Shown: positions 22,529 through 31,402, counted from the stretch's first letter. The stretch: DNA of 53,923 bases from Lusitaniella coriacea LEGE 07157 (GCF_015207425.1 NZ_JADEWZ010000036.1:1-53923), one strand, 5' to 3'. Notes: a model not told the origin generated them from the sequence alone. A program made the numbers and translations.

Positions 22529-24118
22529 ATGACATCAAAAGTACAGAAAAAAGACATCACTCTATTTATATTATTTAATATTTTCATTCCCACTCTATTT
22601 TTCTGCTTTGCATTTTGGTTTATGCCCGTAGGGGAAACGTTTTTGTTTGATACGGATGAAGGGCAAGAACTCATCAAAGCTGTTTTATATGCTAAGGATT
22701 TTACATTTTCTTCACAGATTTGGAGCGATCAGCCTCCCCTCTTAACCATTGTATTATCTCATTGGTTTGGCATTTTTGGCACTTCTGTTTTAGCTGCACG
22801 TCTTCTCATTCTATGCTTCTCAACCCTTGCAATCTGGTCTTTTTGCCAGATCCTTCGATTCTGTTTGGGGAACTTACTTGCGATCGTCGCAACTTTTTTG
22901 TTGTGTGTTTCTTGTAATTTCTTGAGGTTGAGTGTTTCAGTAATGATTGGAATGCCCGCGATCGCGCTCACTCTCCTCTCCATTTATATCGTTATTTCGT
23001 ATCTTGAAAATGTGCATATTTCCCAAGAAAAAATACTACTGAAACAGAGCAAAATTTTCACAAGAAGGCAACAAGCTGATTCCCCATCTCCCCATTACCC
23101 CATTAACCCTCTATCGCAAGTATTAAGCCATGTCATCTTACTTCTCTTTTCAGGTGTTTGCTTTGGCATTGCACTACAATTCAAAATGTTTGTTATTTTC
23201 TTGATTCCGCTCTTTTGCTTTATTTTATGCGATCTAACAAAGATCGGTAAAATGAAAATTGCTGAATCTATATTTCCCGCTTTAATTTGGCTCCTTTCTG
23301 CTGGAACGACTTTCACCCTCCTTGGAATTGCATTTGGATCGCTCAATCTTGGATCGATTTTAAACTTTCACGTTTCCAGCAATCTAAAAGATGTTTTTGT
23401 GAGAGAAAATAGCGCGATTGATGTGTTAGTAATGTTTTTGCAGGATTTTGATTACGTTCTGCTTGCAGGCATTGGAGTTGCTGTCATTTTAAAGAAAAGA
23501 AGTAAAATTCATTTATTTCCCCTCATTTGGCTTTTCCTCTCCACTCTTCTTTTACTCAACCACAAACCCCTTTGGTATCACCACTATATCTTGCTATCTC
23601 TTCCCCTTACTTGGTTAGCAAGCTATGGCGTGAGTTTAGCTGTTCCTATTTTTAAAACAAAATTAGGATTTTCGCGCACACCCATTGCACATTCTTCAAT
23701 TCTACCGAAAATAGCAGCCGGACTTTGTATCTTTTCCTTAGTTGCAATACCGATTAAATTAGGTGTAATTCAGTGGCAAAATCAACTATTTGCAAAGGAA
23801 TCCCAAGATAAATTTGCAGTTGTCAATAATATCTTAGAGTACAAAGAAAATACCCATTGGCTCTTTACGGATAACCCAGGTTATGCTTTTTATTCCAACA
23901 TTTTAGTTCCTCCCGAAATCGCTGTACTGTCGAGGAAAAGAGTGGCATCGGGAGAAGTCACCCAAGAGTATTTAAACGCCCTACTCAATAAATATCAACC
24001 CGAACAAATTATCCTAGAGCGATTTCCCGAAGTTTACGAACCCATTCGTCCAGAACTTGAAGCTAACTACTCCAAAATCTACGAAAAGGGTTCTACTCGC
24101 CATTTTGTGCGGCGTTGA
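22529..24118 (+). CDS. GT-C family membrane glycosyltransferase (GT39/ArnT-like)
   Basis: This 529-residue integral membrane protein has about ten or eleven hydrophobic helices and a periplasmic C-terminal part. The first loop has 'FLFDTDEGQELIKAVLYAKD', carrying the acidic pair that GT-C enzymes use with lipid-linked sugar donors, then 'WSDQPPLL' as in PMT/ArnT-like proteins. A cytosolic loop (about residues 170-195) contains 'SPSPHYPINPLS', encoded by a CCCCAT-rich stretch (23080-23110) that looks like an inserted short tandem repeat. I use ATG 22529; TTG 22514 is the alternative. The gene is divergent from the ChaN-like gene and its last 26 nt overlap the convergent Uma2 gene. The acceptor is unknown. 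Confidence 0.86.
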   Translation: MTSKVQKKDITLFILFNIFIPTLFFCFAFWFMPVGETFLFDTDEGQELIKAVLYAKDFTFSSQIWSDQPPLLTIVLSHWFGIFGTSVLAARLLILCFSTLAIWSFCQILRFCLGNLLAIVATFLLCVSCNFLRLSVSVMIGMPAIALTLLSIYIVISYLENVHISQEKILLKQSKIFTRRQQADSPSPHYPINPLSQVLSHVILLLFSGVCFGIALQFKMFVIFLIPLFCFILCDLTKIGKMKIAESIFPALIWLLSAGTTFTLLGIAFGSLNLGSILNFHVSSNLKDVFVRENSAIDVLVMFLQDFDYVLLAGIGVAVILKKRSKIHLFPLIWLFLSTLLLLNHKPLWYHHYILLSLPLTWLASYGVSLAVPIFKTKLGFSRTPIAHSSILPKIAAGLCIFSLVAIPIKLGVIQWQNQLFAKESQDKFAVVNNILEYKENTHWLFTDNPGYAFYSNILVPPEIAVLSRKRVASGEVTQEYLNALLNKYQPEQIILERFPEVYEPIRPELEANYSKIYEKGSTRHFVRR

Positions 24119-24998
24119 AACGATTCACTTCCTCAACCGTTAGTCCCAAAACTTCGGCAACTTGCTCAATGCTTAAGCCTAAATTTAACATTCGGGGAAT
24201 GGCTTCTCTCTGGGAGCGTTCGGCTGCTTCTGCACGTTGTTGAGCTTCTTGCGCTTGTTGTTGAGCTTCTTGCGCTTTTTGTTGAGCTTCTTGTGCTGGC
24301 GTGGGAATCCAATTCCCTTGAGCATCGCGCCAACGCAACCAAAGACGTGTAATGCCTTCATACTCTCCCTCCCATAAACCCATCCCTAATTGCAACTCTG
24401 GAATCCAAATTTGTGGCGATTGGGGGTCGAGTTCCTGGAGTTGATAGCGGGTTCCCACCAGTTGAAAAAACCAGAGGCGATTTGTGTAACGATCGAAGAC
24501 AATGTAATAGGGAATGCGCAGAACTTGCTCGTAGACTTCCCATTTTGATTTTGGACTGGGGATTGAATAGGGTCTTGCAACGACTTTTTCCTCATCGCCA
24601 AAGTCCCCCAAATCTTCCTTGGCGGTTCCGGGAGAGAGGAGTTCGACGATAACGAGAGGGTTAACGCCTTCCTGCCAAACGACATAACTCAGTCTGAGGT
24701 CTGTCTCTTCGTACAGACGCGGAACGCCAACTGCAAGGAACCAGTCGGGACGCTTATGCCACAGGGGATGGCGCACGTCGTAGTAAATGTTCATGTCCGC
24801 ACCGATAAACACCTCCTCTGGGGAGTAGCATTCGCTGTTGAAGGTGTGGCGCAAGAGTGCGGGTTGTAAATCGTGATATTCGTCAGGTAAGCCGGGTTCC
24901 TCCGGGTCTTCGCTAGGAAGATCGTACATGGTGGGGAGGGTTTCTTTTGGGGAAAGTGGGGGGTCGGTTTGCTTGATGGAGATTGGCTTGGAGGACAT
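24093..24998 (-). CDS. Uma2 family endonuclease-like protein with coiled-coil tail
   Basis: This 301-residue protein has a Uma2 (PD-(D/E)XK-like) core at about 35-210: 'HKRPDWFLAVGVPRLYEE', 'NPLVIVELLSPGTAKEDLG' and 'KWEVYEQVLRIPYYIVFDRY'. These hold the expected Asp, Glu and Lys positions. After residue 240 a Gln/Ala/Glu-rich heptad segment ('AQEAQQKAQEAQQQAQEAQQ') forms a coiled coil. A C-terminal helix with 'LNLGLSIEQVAEVLGLTVEEV' resembles a small helix-turn-helix often appended to such proteins. Uma2 proteins are highly multiplied in cyanobacteria and have no agreed function. A second, decayed copy lies at 16870-17022. Confidence 0.9.
   Translation of the reverse strand: MSSKPISIKQTDPPLSPKETLPTMYDLPSEDPEEPGLPDEYHDLQPALLRHTFNSECYSPEEVFIGADMNIYYDVRHPLWHKRPDWFLAVGVPRLYEETDLRLSYVVWQEGVNPLVIVELLSPGTAKEDLGDFGDEEKVVARPYSIPSPKSKWEVYEQVLRIPYYIVFDRYTNRLWFFQLVGTRYQLQELDPQSPQIWIPELQLGMGLWEGEYEGITRLWLRWRDAQGNWIPTPAQEAQQKAQEAQQQAQEAQQRAEAAERSQREAIPRMLNLGLSIEQVAEVLGLTVEEVNRFNAAQNGE
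24237..24297. repeat. Three tandem 21-bp units encoding the coiled coil
   Basis: The unit contains TTGTTGAGCTTCTTGCGCT on the plus strand and is repeated three times with few changes. On the minus strand it encodes Gln-Glu-Ala-Gln-Gln-x-Ala heptads. The in-frame period of seven codons allows unit number to vary without a frameshift, lengthening or shortening the coiled coil. Confidence 0.8.
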
Positions 24999-25059
24999 TG
25001 GTTAATTCAGTTATCGGTTATCAGCGCCTGACGGCGAGGCAATAGTGAATCAAAATCAT

Positions 25060-25178
25060 GTAGGTTGGGGAGCCACTACGTTGCGGAGGTTCGCTCCATT
25101 ATAGTAAGCGTTTGAAGAATGAAACCCAACAGCAATAAGGGTTTTGTTGGGTTTTGCTGTCGCTCAACACCAACCTAC
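25060..25178. repeat. Nested inverted-repeat element (GTAGGTTGG ... CCAACCTAC)
   Basis: Outer arms are GTAGGTTGG (25060-25068) and CCAACCTAC (25170-25178). Inner arms are AAACCCAACA (25122-25131) and TGTTGGGTTT (25145-25154), both perfect. There is no gene in it. Elements with TAGGTTGGG...AAACCCAAC motifs are common dispersed repeats of cyanobacterial intergenic DNA. The position between the Uma2 start and the peroxidase stop also lets it act as a transcript-ending structure. Confidence 0.65.
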
Positions 25179-25265
25179 TTTTTGCCCCAATCGGCTTAAC
25201 CCAAACTCAGCCTAGCAAAGGTGTACCTCACCTAATCGAGGATTGGGATAATTGTATTTTAGCAA

Positions 25266-27017
25266 TTACGAGTTGTCTGGGAGATCGACCCAACCGATAT
25301 GTGCGATGATGTCTGCCATTTTCACGGCGGAGGAGTGGGTAATGGGGGAGACGAAATTTTTGTTGAGGATGGACGCGCGGTCGCGCTCTAATAAACCCAG
25401 AACAACTTCAGCTAAAATCGTACCGCCCACATCGCCCAATTTTTCCCCTTCATTTTGAATCCTTGCCTCTTCCAAGATATACAAGCTTAAAGGAGCCTCA
25501 TCCAGAGGTTCGGGTAAAACAATCTCGTCGGGATTATTCAATTCAAATTGGTCGTTGGTGAGGGGGACAAATCCCATCGCGCGCGCCACATCTTGACCGC
25601 TTGGCACTCCCAAGGCTTTCCCGCGCAGTAGGGTTAAAGAGGCGAGACTAACCACAGGCATTCCTGCGACTTGATTTTCTTGGTCTAACACAAAATCGGG
25701 CAATCCGGGACCGCCAATGGGTAACCGAAGGAGGGGACGCGCGAGAAGGCGGTCAATTTTACGCGCCACTTGCAAACCGCCGAATTGATCCGATCCTCCC
25801 GTATTATCGATCCCGTAGTCGCTGAAGTCGAAGAAACGCTCCCATTCGATTTGTCGTTCTGCACCAATCGGAACGCCGCCGAGAAGGTTGCGGTCAAGTT
25901 CGCTTTCGCTTAAGGGGAAAAGACGAACCCGGTCGAATTCTTCGTTGAGGGTATAGCGTCCTCGCGCGTTGGAATGTCCGAAGCGGTTGGCGGCGACGGA
26001 AAATTCAACAGGAATCATGCCAGATCGCGCCATGCCGTTATTATAAAATTGCCGACCATTTTCAGCGATCTTGTTGAGGGTCGTACCTTCGACAAAACTG
26101 GGTAAAAATTCATTGACAACAACGGATTGCCAGTGCGCGACGGTGAGCTTTTTCGCTTTTTTAAATAATTTCCGTTCAGGTACGCCACTTGCTCTCAACT
26201 CGTCTACCATGACGTTGTGGAATTTCATGAATACTGCGGCGAGTTGGGCGATATTGTTGTTTTCATCGTTGCGACGGTCTGCAAGGATGGCGCGTCCTTG
26301 GTCGTTTCTGGCAAAATCGCGATCGTTACCCATATTATTGCCTAACGCGAGTTTTGCGCGATCGTCATCGCTGCGCGGCGCTTTAACCCCATTAAACTTG
26401 TAAATGGTATCGAGATCGAGCCAGGGGGTGGCGCGGTTGGAAATACGCCTGGGTTGATTGGATTCGCCTAATTGAGAGGTGTCATCTAAGGACATATCGT
26501 GGGTGAGAAGTTGTCCCACGTAGGTTAAACCGACGGGAATGCTGGAATTGTTATCGGTTCCGCGCACTTGAGAGTCTTCCATGTATGCCGGATTTTGACT
26601 GTCGTTGGAGGGTTTTCCGATGAAAAGAAGGGTTTCGTCCTCAGCTTCAAAGGCGGAGAGGGAGGGAAAGAGGCGACCAAATTTATACCTTTTGCGTCTT
26701 GATTTGGAGGAGGAATAACTGTTTAAGGCATTTTCAATTTCCCCAATGAGAGGGTCTATTTCGGGGGGAAGGAATTTGTGTTCGACTTCTTTGAGGTTGG
26801 AAATAATGTCGTCAAAATTGAGGTTTGCGACGTTTTCAACGAGATTCTCAATTTTTTTGAGTTGGGGTAACACAAGGTCGGAGTCGGTATGAAGCAGGAG
26901 TTCTTTGGTGGCGAGTAAGGGATTTAAATCTTCGGGTAAGGAGACTCCATGTGCGTTCAGAATACCTGTGATTTTATCGAGCGCGATCGCGAAATCGGAA
27001 GTTTCAGGGCTTAACAT
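25266..27017 (-). CDS. Animal-type (peroxinectin-like) heme peroxidase
   Basis: This 583-residue protein has no clear signal peptide. The first 110 residues are helical and family-specific. The peroxidase domain has 'SSIPVGLTYVGQLLTHDMSL' with the distal His173-Asp pair, 'RAILADRRNDENNNIAQLAA' and 'VFMKFHNVMVDEL' with His267, corresponding to the proximal 'REHN' His. 'LPIGGPGLPDFVLDQENQ' and 'LLRGKALGVPSGQDVARAMG' are typical of bacterial peroxicin/peroxinectin members. Animal-type heme peroxidases are patchily distributed in cyanobacteria and often tied to oxidative defence or secondary metabolism. No partner gene is adjacent. It starts at ATG. Confidence 0.93.
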   Translation of the reverse strand: MLSPETSDFAIALDKITGILNAHGVSLPEDLNPLLATKELLLHTDSDLVLPQLKKIENLVENVANLNFDDIISNLKEVEHKFLPPEIDPLIGEIENALNSYSSSKSRRKRYKFGRLFPSLSAFEAEDETLLFIGKPSNDSQNPAYMEDSQVRGTDNNSSIPVGLTYVGQLLTHDMSLDDTSQLGESNQPRRISNRATPWLDLDTIYKFNGVKAPRSDDDRAKLALGNNMGNDRDFARNDQGRAILADRRNDENNNIAQLAAVFMKFHNVMVDELRASGVPERKLFKKAKKLTVAHWQSVVVNEFLPSFVEGTTLNKIAENGRQFYNNGMARSGMIPVEFSVAANRFGHSNARGRYTLNEEFDRVRLFPLSESELDRNLLGGVPIGAERQIEWERFFDFSDYGIDNTGGSDQFGGLQVARKIDRLLARPLLRLPIGGPGLPDFVLDQENQVAGMPVVSLASLTLLRGKALGVPSGQDVARAMGFVPLTNDQFELNNPDEIVLPEPLDEAPLSLYILEEARIQNEGEKLGDVGGTILAEVVLGLLERDRASILNKNFVSPITHSSAVKMADIIAHIGWVDLPDNS

Positions 27018-27210
27018 AATGAATTGGTCTGAAGAGAGTAACGTTATTAATTTCGTTAAGATGCACGCCCTGGAGTTAATATATCAGCACTCTGAAATTA
27101 ATAAAAAATATTCTCAATGTTTTCACATTTTTGCGCGACAGTTTGCTGGAAATTTTGTGCCTCAGCAGTGTGAGAAACGCTGTAAATAAGTCAAGTTTTG
27201 GAAAATTGCG

Positions 27211-27432
27211 ATGAAAGACTTGGAAATGGAACGAAAGGAAGATTTTTGGGTGAACTATGTAATTGGAAGACCTAATATGCGCCATTTTGAAGCTAAAGAA
27301 CTGCTGGCTCAAGAATGGAGAATTCACTATCAAGCAATATATGCAGGTTATTGCACTAGCGATTTTGACAAGTTAACGGCTGAAGCTTACGAAAACGCCA
27401 ATCAAAAATATTTGGTAGTCCTAAAGATGTAA
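27211..27432 (+). CDS. Small hypothetical protein
   Basis: This 73-residue frame starts at ATG 27211 with 'MKDLEMERKEDFWVNYVIGR' and later reads 'AKELLAQEWRIHYQAIYAGY'. It is charged and helical, with no signal or membrane segment. I do not recognise a family. AT content is higher than in flanking housekeeping genes, and decayed coding sequence appears to follow it (27468-27584), so this may be the front of a broken gene. It is an isolated plus-strand gene between two minus-strand genes. Confidence 0.4.
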   Translation: MKDLEMERKEDFWVNYVIGRPNMRHFEAKELLAQEWRIHYQAIYAGYCTSDFDKLTAEAYENANQKYLVVLKM

Positions 27433-27467
27433 CGATAAACCTAAGCAAATTGCCGATTGTGCTGTAG

Positions 27468-27584
27468 CAATATCATTACCTTTGCATCACTACCAAATAT
27501 TTTACGAAGTTAAATCAAAAATTAGGTGAAGGTTGGAAAGAACGTTCTGAATCTGAATTGGAGTTGCGAGGGTATTCGTTTTAA
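27468..27584 (+). pseudogene. Possible 3' coding relic
   Basis: A frame without a start reads 'QYHYLCITTKYFTKLNQKLG', then 'EGWKERSESELELRGYSF', and a stop. The C-terminal part looks protein-like (amphipathic, balanced charges) and is bounded upstream by an in-frame TAG. It may be the end of the same ancestral gene as 27211-27432 after small indels. No family is recognised. Confidence 0.3.
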
Positions 27585-27600
27585 TCCTTCAAAGACAAAA

Positions 27601-27621
27601 CTCCAGCATTCAATGCTGGAG
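27601..27621 (-). terminator. Terminator: CTCCAGCATT hairpin followed by TTTTGTCTTT
   Basis: Two perfect 10-base arms (27601-27610 and 27612-27621) flank one base. On the minus strand the stem is followed by a U-rich tract. It lies about 40 bp after the stop of the small membrane protein gene and probably ends the lipA-rimM-small gene transcript. Confidence 0.75.
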
Positions 27622-27662
27622 AATAGGGGTGTAGATGCAATGTTGAGCTTGGAGAACGACTT

Positions 27663-27881
27663 TTAAAAAGGGTTAGATTGCTGTTGAATCGGCGCATCGG
27701 AAGGGGTAAACGCGGTCGAGACGACTGCACCAAAGCCACCAAAGAGAATCAATGCCGCGATCGCGCACCAACTCCACAGGGTTCTTAACTTCACACTGGG
27801 AATCGTTAGGGGCGCAATTTCCAAAAACCCGACAAACTCTTCATAGGTGACAGCAATTTCGGTGTACGCAAGAGGTTCCAT
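27663..27881 (-). CDS. Small single-helix membrane protein
   Basis: This 72-residue protein starts at 'MEPLAYTEIAVTYEEFVGFL' (ATG 27881); five more codons upstream are open but unneeded. One membrane helix runs about residues 37-58 ('WCAIAALILFGGFGAVVSTA'), followed by a short polar tail rich in Gln and Pro. No family is recognised. It follows rimM by about 75 bp on the same strand and precedes a good terminator, so it may be the last gene of the lipA-rimM unit. Confidence 0.65.
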   Translation of the reverse strand: MEPLAYTEIAVTYEEFVGFLEIAPLTIPSVKLRTLWSWCAIAALILFGGFGAVVSTAFTPSDAPIQQQSNPF

Positions 27882-27956
27882 GAATTTCCCTCTCAAAATT
27901 TTAATTTGGATATGAAATGCGCAATACTACGATCGATATCCGCAAAACTACCATGT

Positions 27957-28613
27957 CTATTTTTCGTTGTCAAGTTCGATCTCCAGCAATCCGGGTGGTG
28001 GAACGATTTCTACGCGACCGGATTCCAAGTCGATCGCGGGGACGATCTCTTTCACGAAGGGAATCAGTACCGTGGCGGGTTTTGGCGGTTTCGGGGATCG
28101 TTGCTTGCGCCGCTTGCTTTTGCGCGAAATCGCCGAGAGATCGGGAACTTCCTTAATTTCTGGAGTCGGCTGGTTGTAAAGTTGGACTTCAAGCAAATCG
28201 TTTCCGGCAGTGAACACATCAATCACTTTGCCAATCGCTTCCCCCGTTCGTCGATCGATCGCTTCGAGATCGATTAAATCCGAGACGTGGTACTCATCTT
28301 CTTCAAGTTGAGGGCGATCCCCTTGGGGAACGAGCAGTGTATAATCTCGCAATGCCTCCGCGCGATCGCGGTTATCAATTCCCTTCAATTTCACCACATA
28401 AACATTTTTCCCCGGCAATCGCTGTCCCCGCAACAACTCAATCGCTTGGGGCGAAATGTTGTTAGGCGCTTGCAACCATCGCGTTCCCGGCTGTTCAAAG
28501 CGTTCGGGAAAATCCGAATCAGAATGAACGCGAAGCTCTCCCTTCAACCCTTTGACTCCAACAATCGTGCCAATTTCGATCCATTGCACCTCGTTTTGTT
28601 CTGAATTACTCAT
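27957..28613 (-). CDS. rimM: Ribosome maturation factor RimM
   Basis: RimM assists assembly of the 30S subunit head through ribosomal protein S19. The 218 residues comprise an N-terminal RimM beta-barrel ('WIEIGTIVGVKGLKGELRVH', then 'VVKLKGIDNRDRAEALRDYT') and a C-terminal PRC-barrel domain ('YHVSDLIDLEAIDRRTGEAI', 'LIPFVKEIVPAIDLESGRVE'). A basic insert (KSKRRKQRSPKPP) within the PRC-barrel makes it longer than the roughly 170-residue E. coli protein, a feature I associate with cyanobacterial RimM. The gene starts 11 nt after the lipA stop, so the two are likely cotranscribed. Confidence 0.94.
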   Translation of the reverse strand: MSNSEQNEVQWIEIGTIVGVKGLKGELRVHSDSDFPERFEQPGTRWLQAPNNISPQAIELLRGQRLPGKNVYVVKLKGIDNRDRAEALRDYTLLVPQGDRPQLEEDEYHVSDLIDLEAIDRRTGEAIGKVIDVFTAGNDLLEVQLYNQPTPEIKEVPDLSAISRKSKRRKQRSPKPPKPATVLIPFVKEIVPAIDLESGRVEIVPPPGLLEIELDNEK

Positions 28614-28624
28614 TAATTACTCGT

Positions 28625-29521
28625 TTATTTTTCAATAGAGTTGTCCGATTTTGTGCGGGGATAACGTTCCATTAACGCTCTAACCTGTTCCGCGTGGTAG
28701 GAACTGCGAGTCAGGGGAGAAGATACCACCTGTAAAAAGCCCAAAGACTCACCGTACTCCCGCCAAGCATCAAACTGCTGCGGTGTAACAAATTCCTGAA
28801 CCCCCAAATGCTTCTGAGTCGGTTGCAAGTATTGCCCGATCGTTAGAATATCGCAATCCACCGCCCGCAAATCTTCTATCACCGCGCGAACCTCCGCATC
28901 GGTTTCGCCCAATCCTGCCATAATTCCCGATTTTGTATAAATCCAAGGCGCTAATTCGCGAGTCCGACGCAACAATTCGCGCGATCGCGCGTAATCCCCT
29001 TGAGGGCGCGTGCGACGATACAACCGGGGAACCGTCTCCGTATTATGATTCAAGACCTCCGGTTCGGCGCGCAAAATCGTTTCCAACGCCTGCCAATTGC
29101 CGCACAAATCCGGAATCAACACCTCAATTGTCGTTTTCGGGGAAACCTCGCGTATCTTCTCAATGCAGCGTTGAAATTGTACCGCTCCCCCATCGGGCAA
29201 ATCGTCTCGATTCACCGAAGTAATCACCACATGATTCAAATTTAGCCTGCGCACCGCCTCCGCCAGATTGAAAGGTTCGAGAGGGTTTAATGCTTGGGGT
29301 TTTTTCTCAAAATCAATATCGCAGTAGGGACAGGCGCGAGTGCAAGCAGGGCCCATAATTAAAAACGTTGCCGTTCCCGCATTAAAACACTCGCCAATAT
29401 TTGGACAAGAAGCCTCCTCGCAAACCGTATTAAGGTTCAAATCCCGCAAAATTTCCTTCACGCTCCCCACGCGCTGCCATTGAGGGGCTTTCACCCGCAA
29501 CCATTCTGGTTTAACTGTCAC
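28625..29521 (-). CDS. lipA: Lipoyl synthase LipA
   Basis: This radical SAM enzyme inserts two sulfurs into protein-bound octanoyl groups to make lipoate for PDH E2 and the glycine cleavage system. The auxiliary cluster motif '[12 protein letters not shown]' (CX4CX5C) and radical SAM motif '[12 protein letters not shown]' (CX3CX2C) are intact, and the C-terminal 'RSSYHAEQ' supplies the usual serine ligand. I choose GTG 29521, giving 298 residues and the common start '[19 protein letters not shown]' read as Met. The frame stays open to a TTG at 29605, adding 28 unlikely residues. It lies upstream of rimM on the same strand. Confidence 0.95.
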   Translation of the reverse strand: MTVKPEWLRVKAPQWQRVGSVKEILRDLNLNTVCEEASCPNIGECFNAGTATFLIMGPACTRACPYCDIDFEKKPQALNPLEPFNLAEAVRRLNLNHVVITSVNRDDLPDGGAVQFQRCIEKIREVSPKTTIEVLIPDLCGNWQALETILRAEPEVLNHNTETVPRLYRRTRPQGDYARSRELLRRTRELAPWIYTKSGIMAGLGETDAEVRAVIEDLRAVDCDILTIGQYLQPTQKHLGVQEFVTPQQFDAWREYGESLGFLQVVSSPLTRSSYHAEQVRALMERYPRTKSDNSIEK

Positions 29522-29637
29522 AATCTGGATCGTTCCTACTTCAAGCAATTCGTTTTTTATCGTAACAAGGCAGGGGAATCTAAGAGATGAGATTAAAGGC
29601 TCCAATCAATAAAACTATCCCACACCGCATTCTTCCT

Positions 29638-29668
29638 CACCCCGTCACCCTATCACCCCGTCTGTCTA
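29638..29668. repeat. Short CACCCCGT/CACCCTAT tandem repeat
   Basis: An imperfect array of CACCCCGT-type units lies between lipA and the pentapeptide-repeat gene. The same unit appears inside the 5' part of the TPR gene near 9031-9058. It belongs to the short tandem repeat class scattered over this window. Confidence 0.65.
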
Positions 29669-29701
29669 ACGCGATTGAACAACTTTTTCTTTGGGGTACT
29701 A

Positions 29702-31402
29702 TTACAGGCTCCAACTTTCAATAATCGCGATCGCGCTATCCCCATAGCGAACATCCAAAAACTGCTCGAACACCCGCCTATCCCAAGTTTGAAAAGCAAT
29801 GCTCAATTGCTCTCGCTTGCTCGGTAATAAAGCCGCCGTCACAAACGCTTGCTTTTCCCCCTCCGTCGCCATCGGATTGTGTTGCTCCAAGTCCTGGAGG
29901 AGTTGTTGAATCTCCGCCGCGCCATTCACTAAAACTTGCGGGAGAACCCCCTCCGTCTCCAAATCGTGCTTGTTCGCCCCATCGCCATCCCCATTTTCCA
30001 AAACCCCTTCTTCCGCCACAATCATCGGTCGATTCGCCAAAAGCTTAGAAATTTCGGTAATATCTGCATTTTGATGTTTATACCACTCAATTTCCCGATC
30101 TTCCACCTGTAACATCTGGCGATAAGCCATCTCAATGCGTTGTAACTCCTGCTCGTACTTCCGAAAAAAAGCTTGCTCGATCTCCCGCTTATCCAACTGA
30201 GCCGGAACATTCACCCGAACGATCAACGCCCCATCGCTCTGATTTTCAATCCCTTGGATAAAAAGCTGAGGACTATTGGCACTCAAGACAAATTGACTCT
30301 CCTGTTGTAATTGCTCAAAAGTAGGAAGAAACGCTCTCCAATCAATCCCTTTATGAAAAATCAAGTCAACCGTTTCAAGGGTCTTTTGGAACAGTTGGGT
30401 AAACTCCCCTACTGCAAAGATGCAATTCCCGTCGCGAGGACGGCGTTCTTGGCGATTCGCCTTCAGATAAATATAATCGCAGACAACACCCTCGAAGCAG
30501 GTCGCACTATCAATGTGCCAGTCCTCAATACAAGTCCCGGTAAGAATCGCCCCTTGAAAATTCGTCGCCAGCGCTTGTACCCTCGTCAAATTCGCCTCGC
30601 TCAAATTCACCTCGCTCAAATCCAATCCATTGAAATCAAACCCACTCAAATCGACACCCGTAAGATTTGCCCCTTTAAGACTGACTGCATTTAAATTAGC
30701 TCCCGAAAGCAGTGCCTGACTCAAATCTGCACCCGCCAGATTCGCATCATTAAACTTCGCACCAATCAGATTGGCACGAATGAACTTGCTGTCTTGGAGG
30801 TTCGCTCCAATCAAGTTTGCCCCCAGAAGATCCCCACCACTCAAATCCGCGCCAGAAAGATCCGCACAGCTCAAATTGGCTCGGCTGAGATTCGCATCTA
30901 TCAGGACAGTGCGACAGAGGACTGAACCGCTTAAAATCGCGCTACTGAGATTCGTTCCGCTCAAATTTGCTCCACTGAGGTGGGTTCGACTGAGAACGGC
31001 TCGACTCAAATCCGCACCCCTAAGATTTGCGCCGCTCAAATCAGCCCCATTGCAGGTAGAATCAATGAGATTGGCTTCTCGGAGATTCGCACCCCATAAG
31101 TTCGCGTCATTGAGATAAGCCCCTCTGAGGTTCGCCTCAACGAGAAACGTTTCCCAAAGAGAAGCGCCTCGAAGGTTTGCCCCTCGAAGATTTGCTTCGT
31201 TAAGATTTGCTCCTCGCAGGTAAGCACCATTGAAATTGGCTCGCCGGAGATCGGCTCCATTCAAGTTTGCTTCGTCAAGATAGGCTTGGAAAAAATTGGT
31301 TTCGCTCAGACTTGTCCCTCTGAGGTCTGCCCGACGGAGATCCACTTGACTAAAATCCCTTTCCCCTGCGGTATAACGATATAACAGTTCTTCTATATCC
31401 AT
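29702..31402 (-). CDS. Large pentapeptide-repeat protein
   Basis: This 566-residue protein starts at 'MDIEELLYRYTAGERDFSQV' (ATG 31402); five codons upstream are also open. Residues about 15-310 consist almost wholly of A(D/N)LXX pentapeptides ('ADLRGTSLSETNFFQAYL...'), which would form a long right-handed quadrilateral beta-helix. The C-terminal 250 residues are different: a mixed alpha/beta region with 'IFHKGIDWRAFLPTFEQLQQ', a helical segment, and 'EGEKQAFVTAALLPSKREQL'. I recall this arrangement in other cyanobacterial pentapeptide proteins. Function unknown; some pentapeptide proteins mimic DNA or scaffold membranes. It is divergent from recF. Confidence 0.93.
   Translation of the reverse strand: MDIEELLYRYTAGERDFSQVDLRRADLRGTSLSETNFFQAYLDEANLNGADLRRANFNGAYLRGANLNEANLRGANLRGASLWETFLVEANLRGAYLNDANLWGANLREANLIDSTCNGADLSGANLRGADLSRAVLSRTHLSGANLSGTNLSSAILSGSVLCRTVLIDANLSRANLSCADLSGADLSGGDLLGANLIGANLQDSKFIRANLIGAKFNDANLAGADLSQALLSGANLNAVSLKGANLTGVDLSGFDFNGLDLSEVNLSEANLTRVQALATNFQGAILTGTCIEDWHIDSATCFEGVVCDYIYLKANRQERRPRDGNCIFAVGEFTQLFQKTLETVDLIFHKGIDWRAFLPTFEQLQQESQFVLSANSPQLFIQGIENQSDGALIVRVNVPAQLDKREIEQAFFRKYEQELQRIEMAYRQMLQVEDREIEWYKHQNADITEISKLLANRPMIVAEEGVLENGDGDGANKHDLETEGVLPQVLVNGAAEIQQLLQDLEQHNPMATEGEKQAFVTAALLPSKREQLSIAFQTWDRRVFEQFLDVRYGDSAIAIIESWSL

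Noticed and set aside
30771-31118. 115-residue plus-strand frame with regular repeats
   Set aside because: It is the antisense of the pentapeptide repeats, so its periodicity is inherited.
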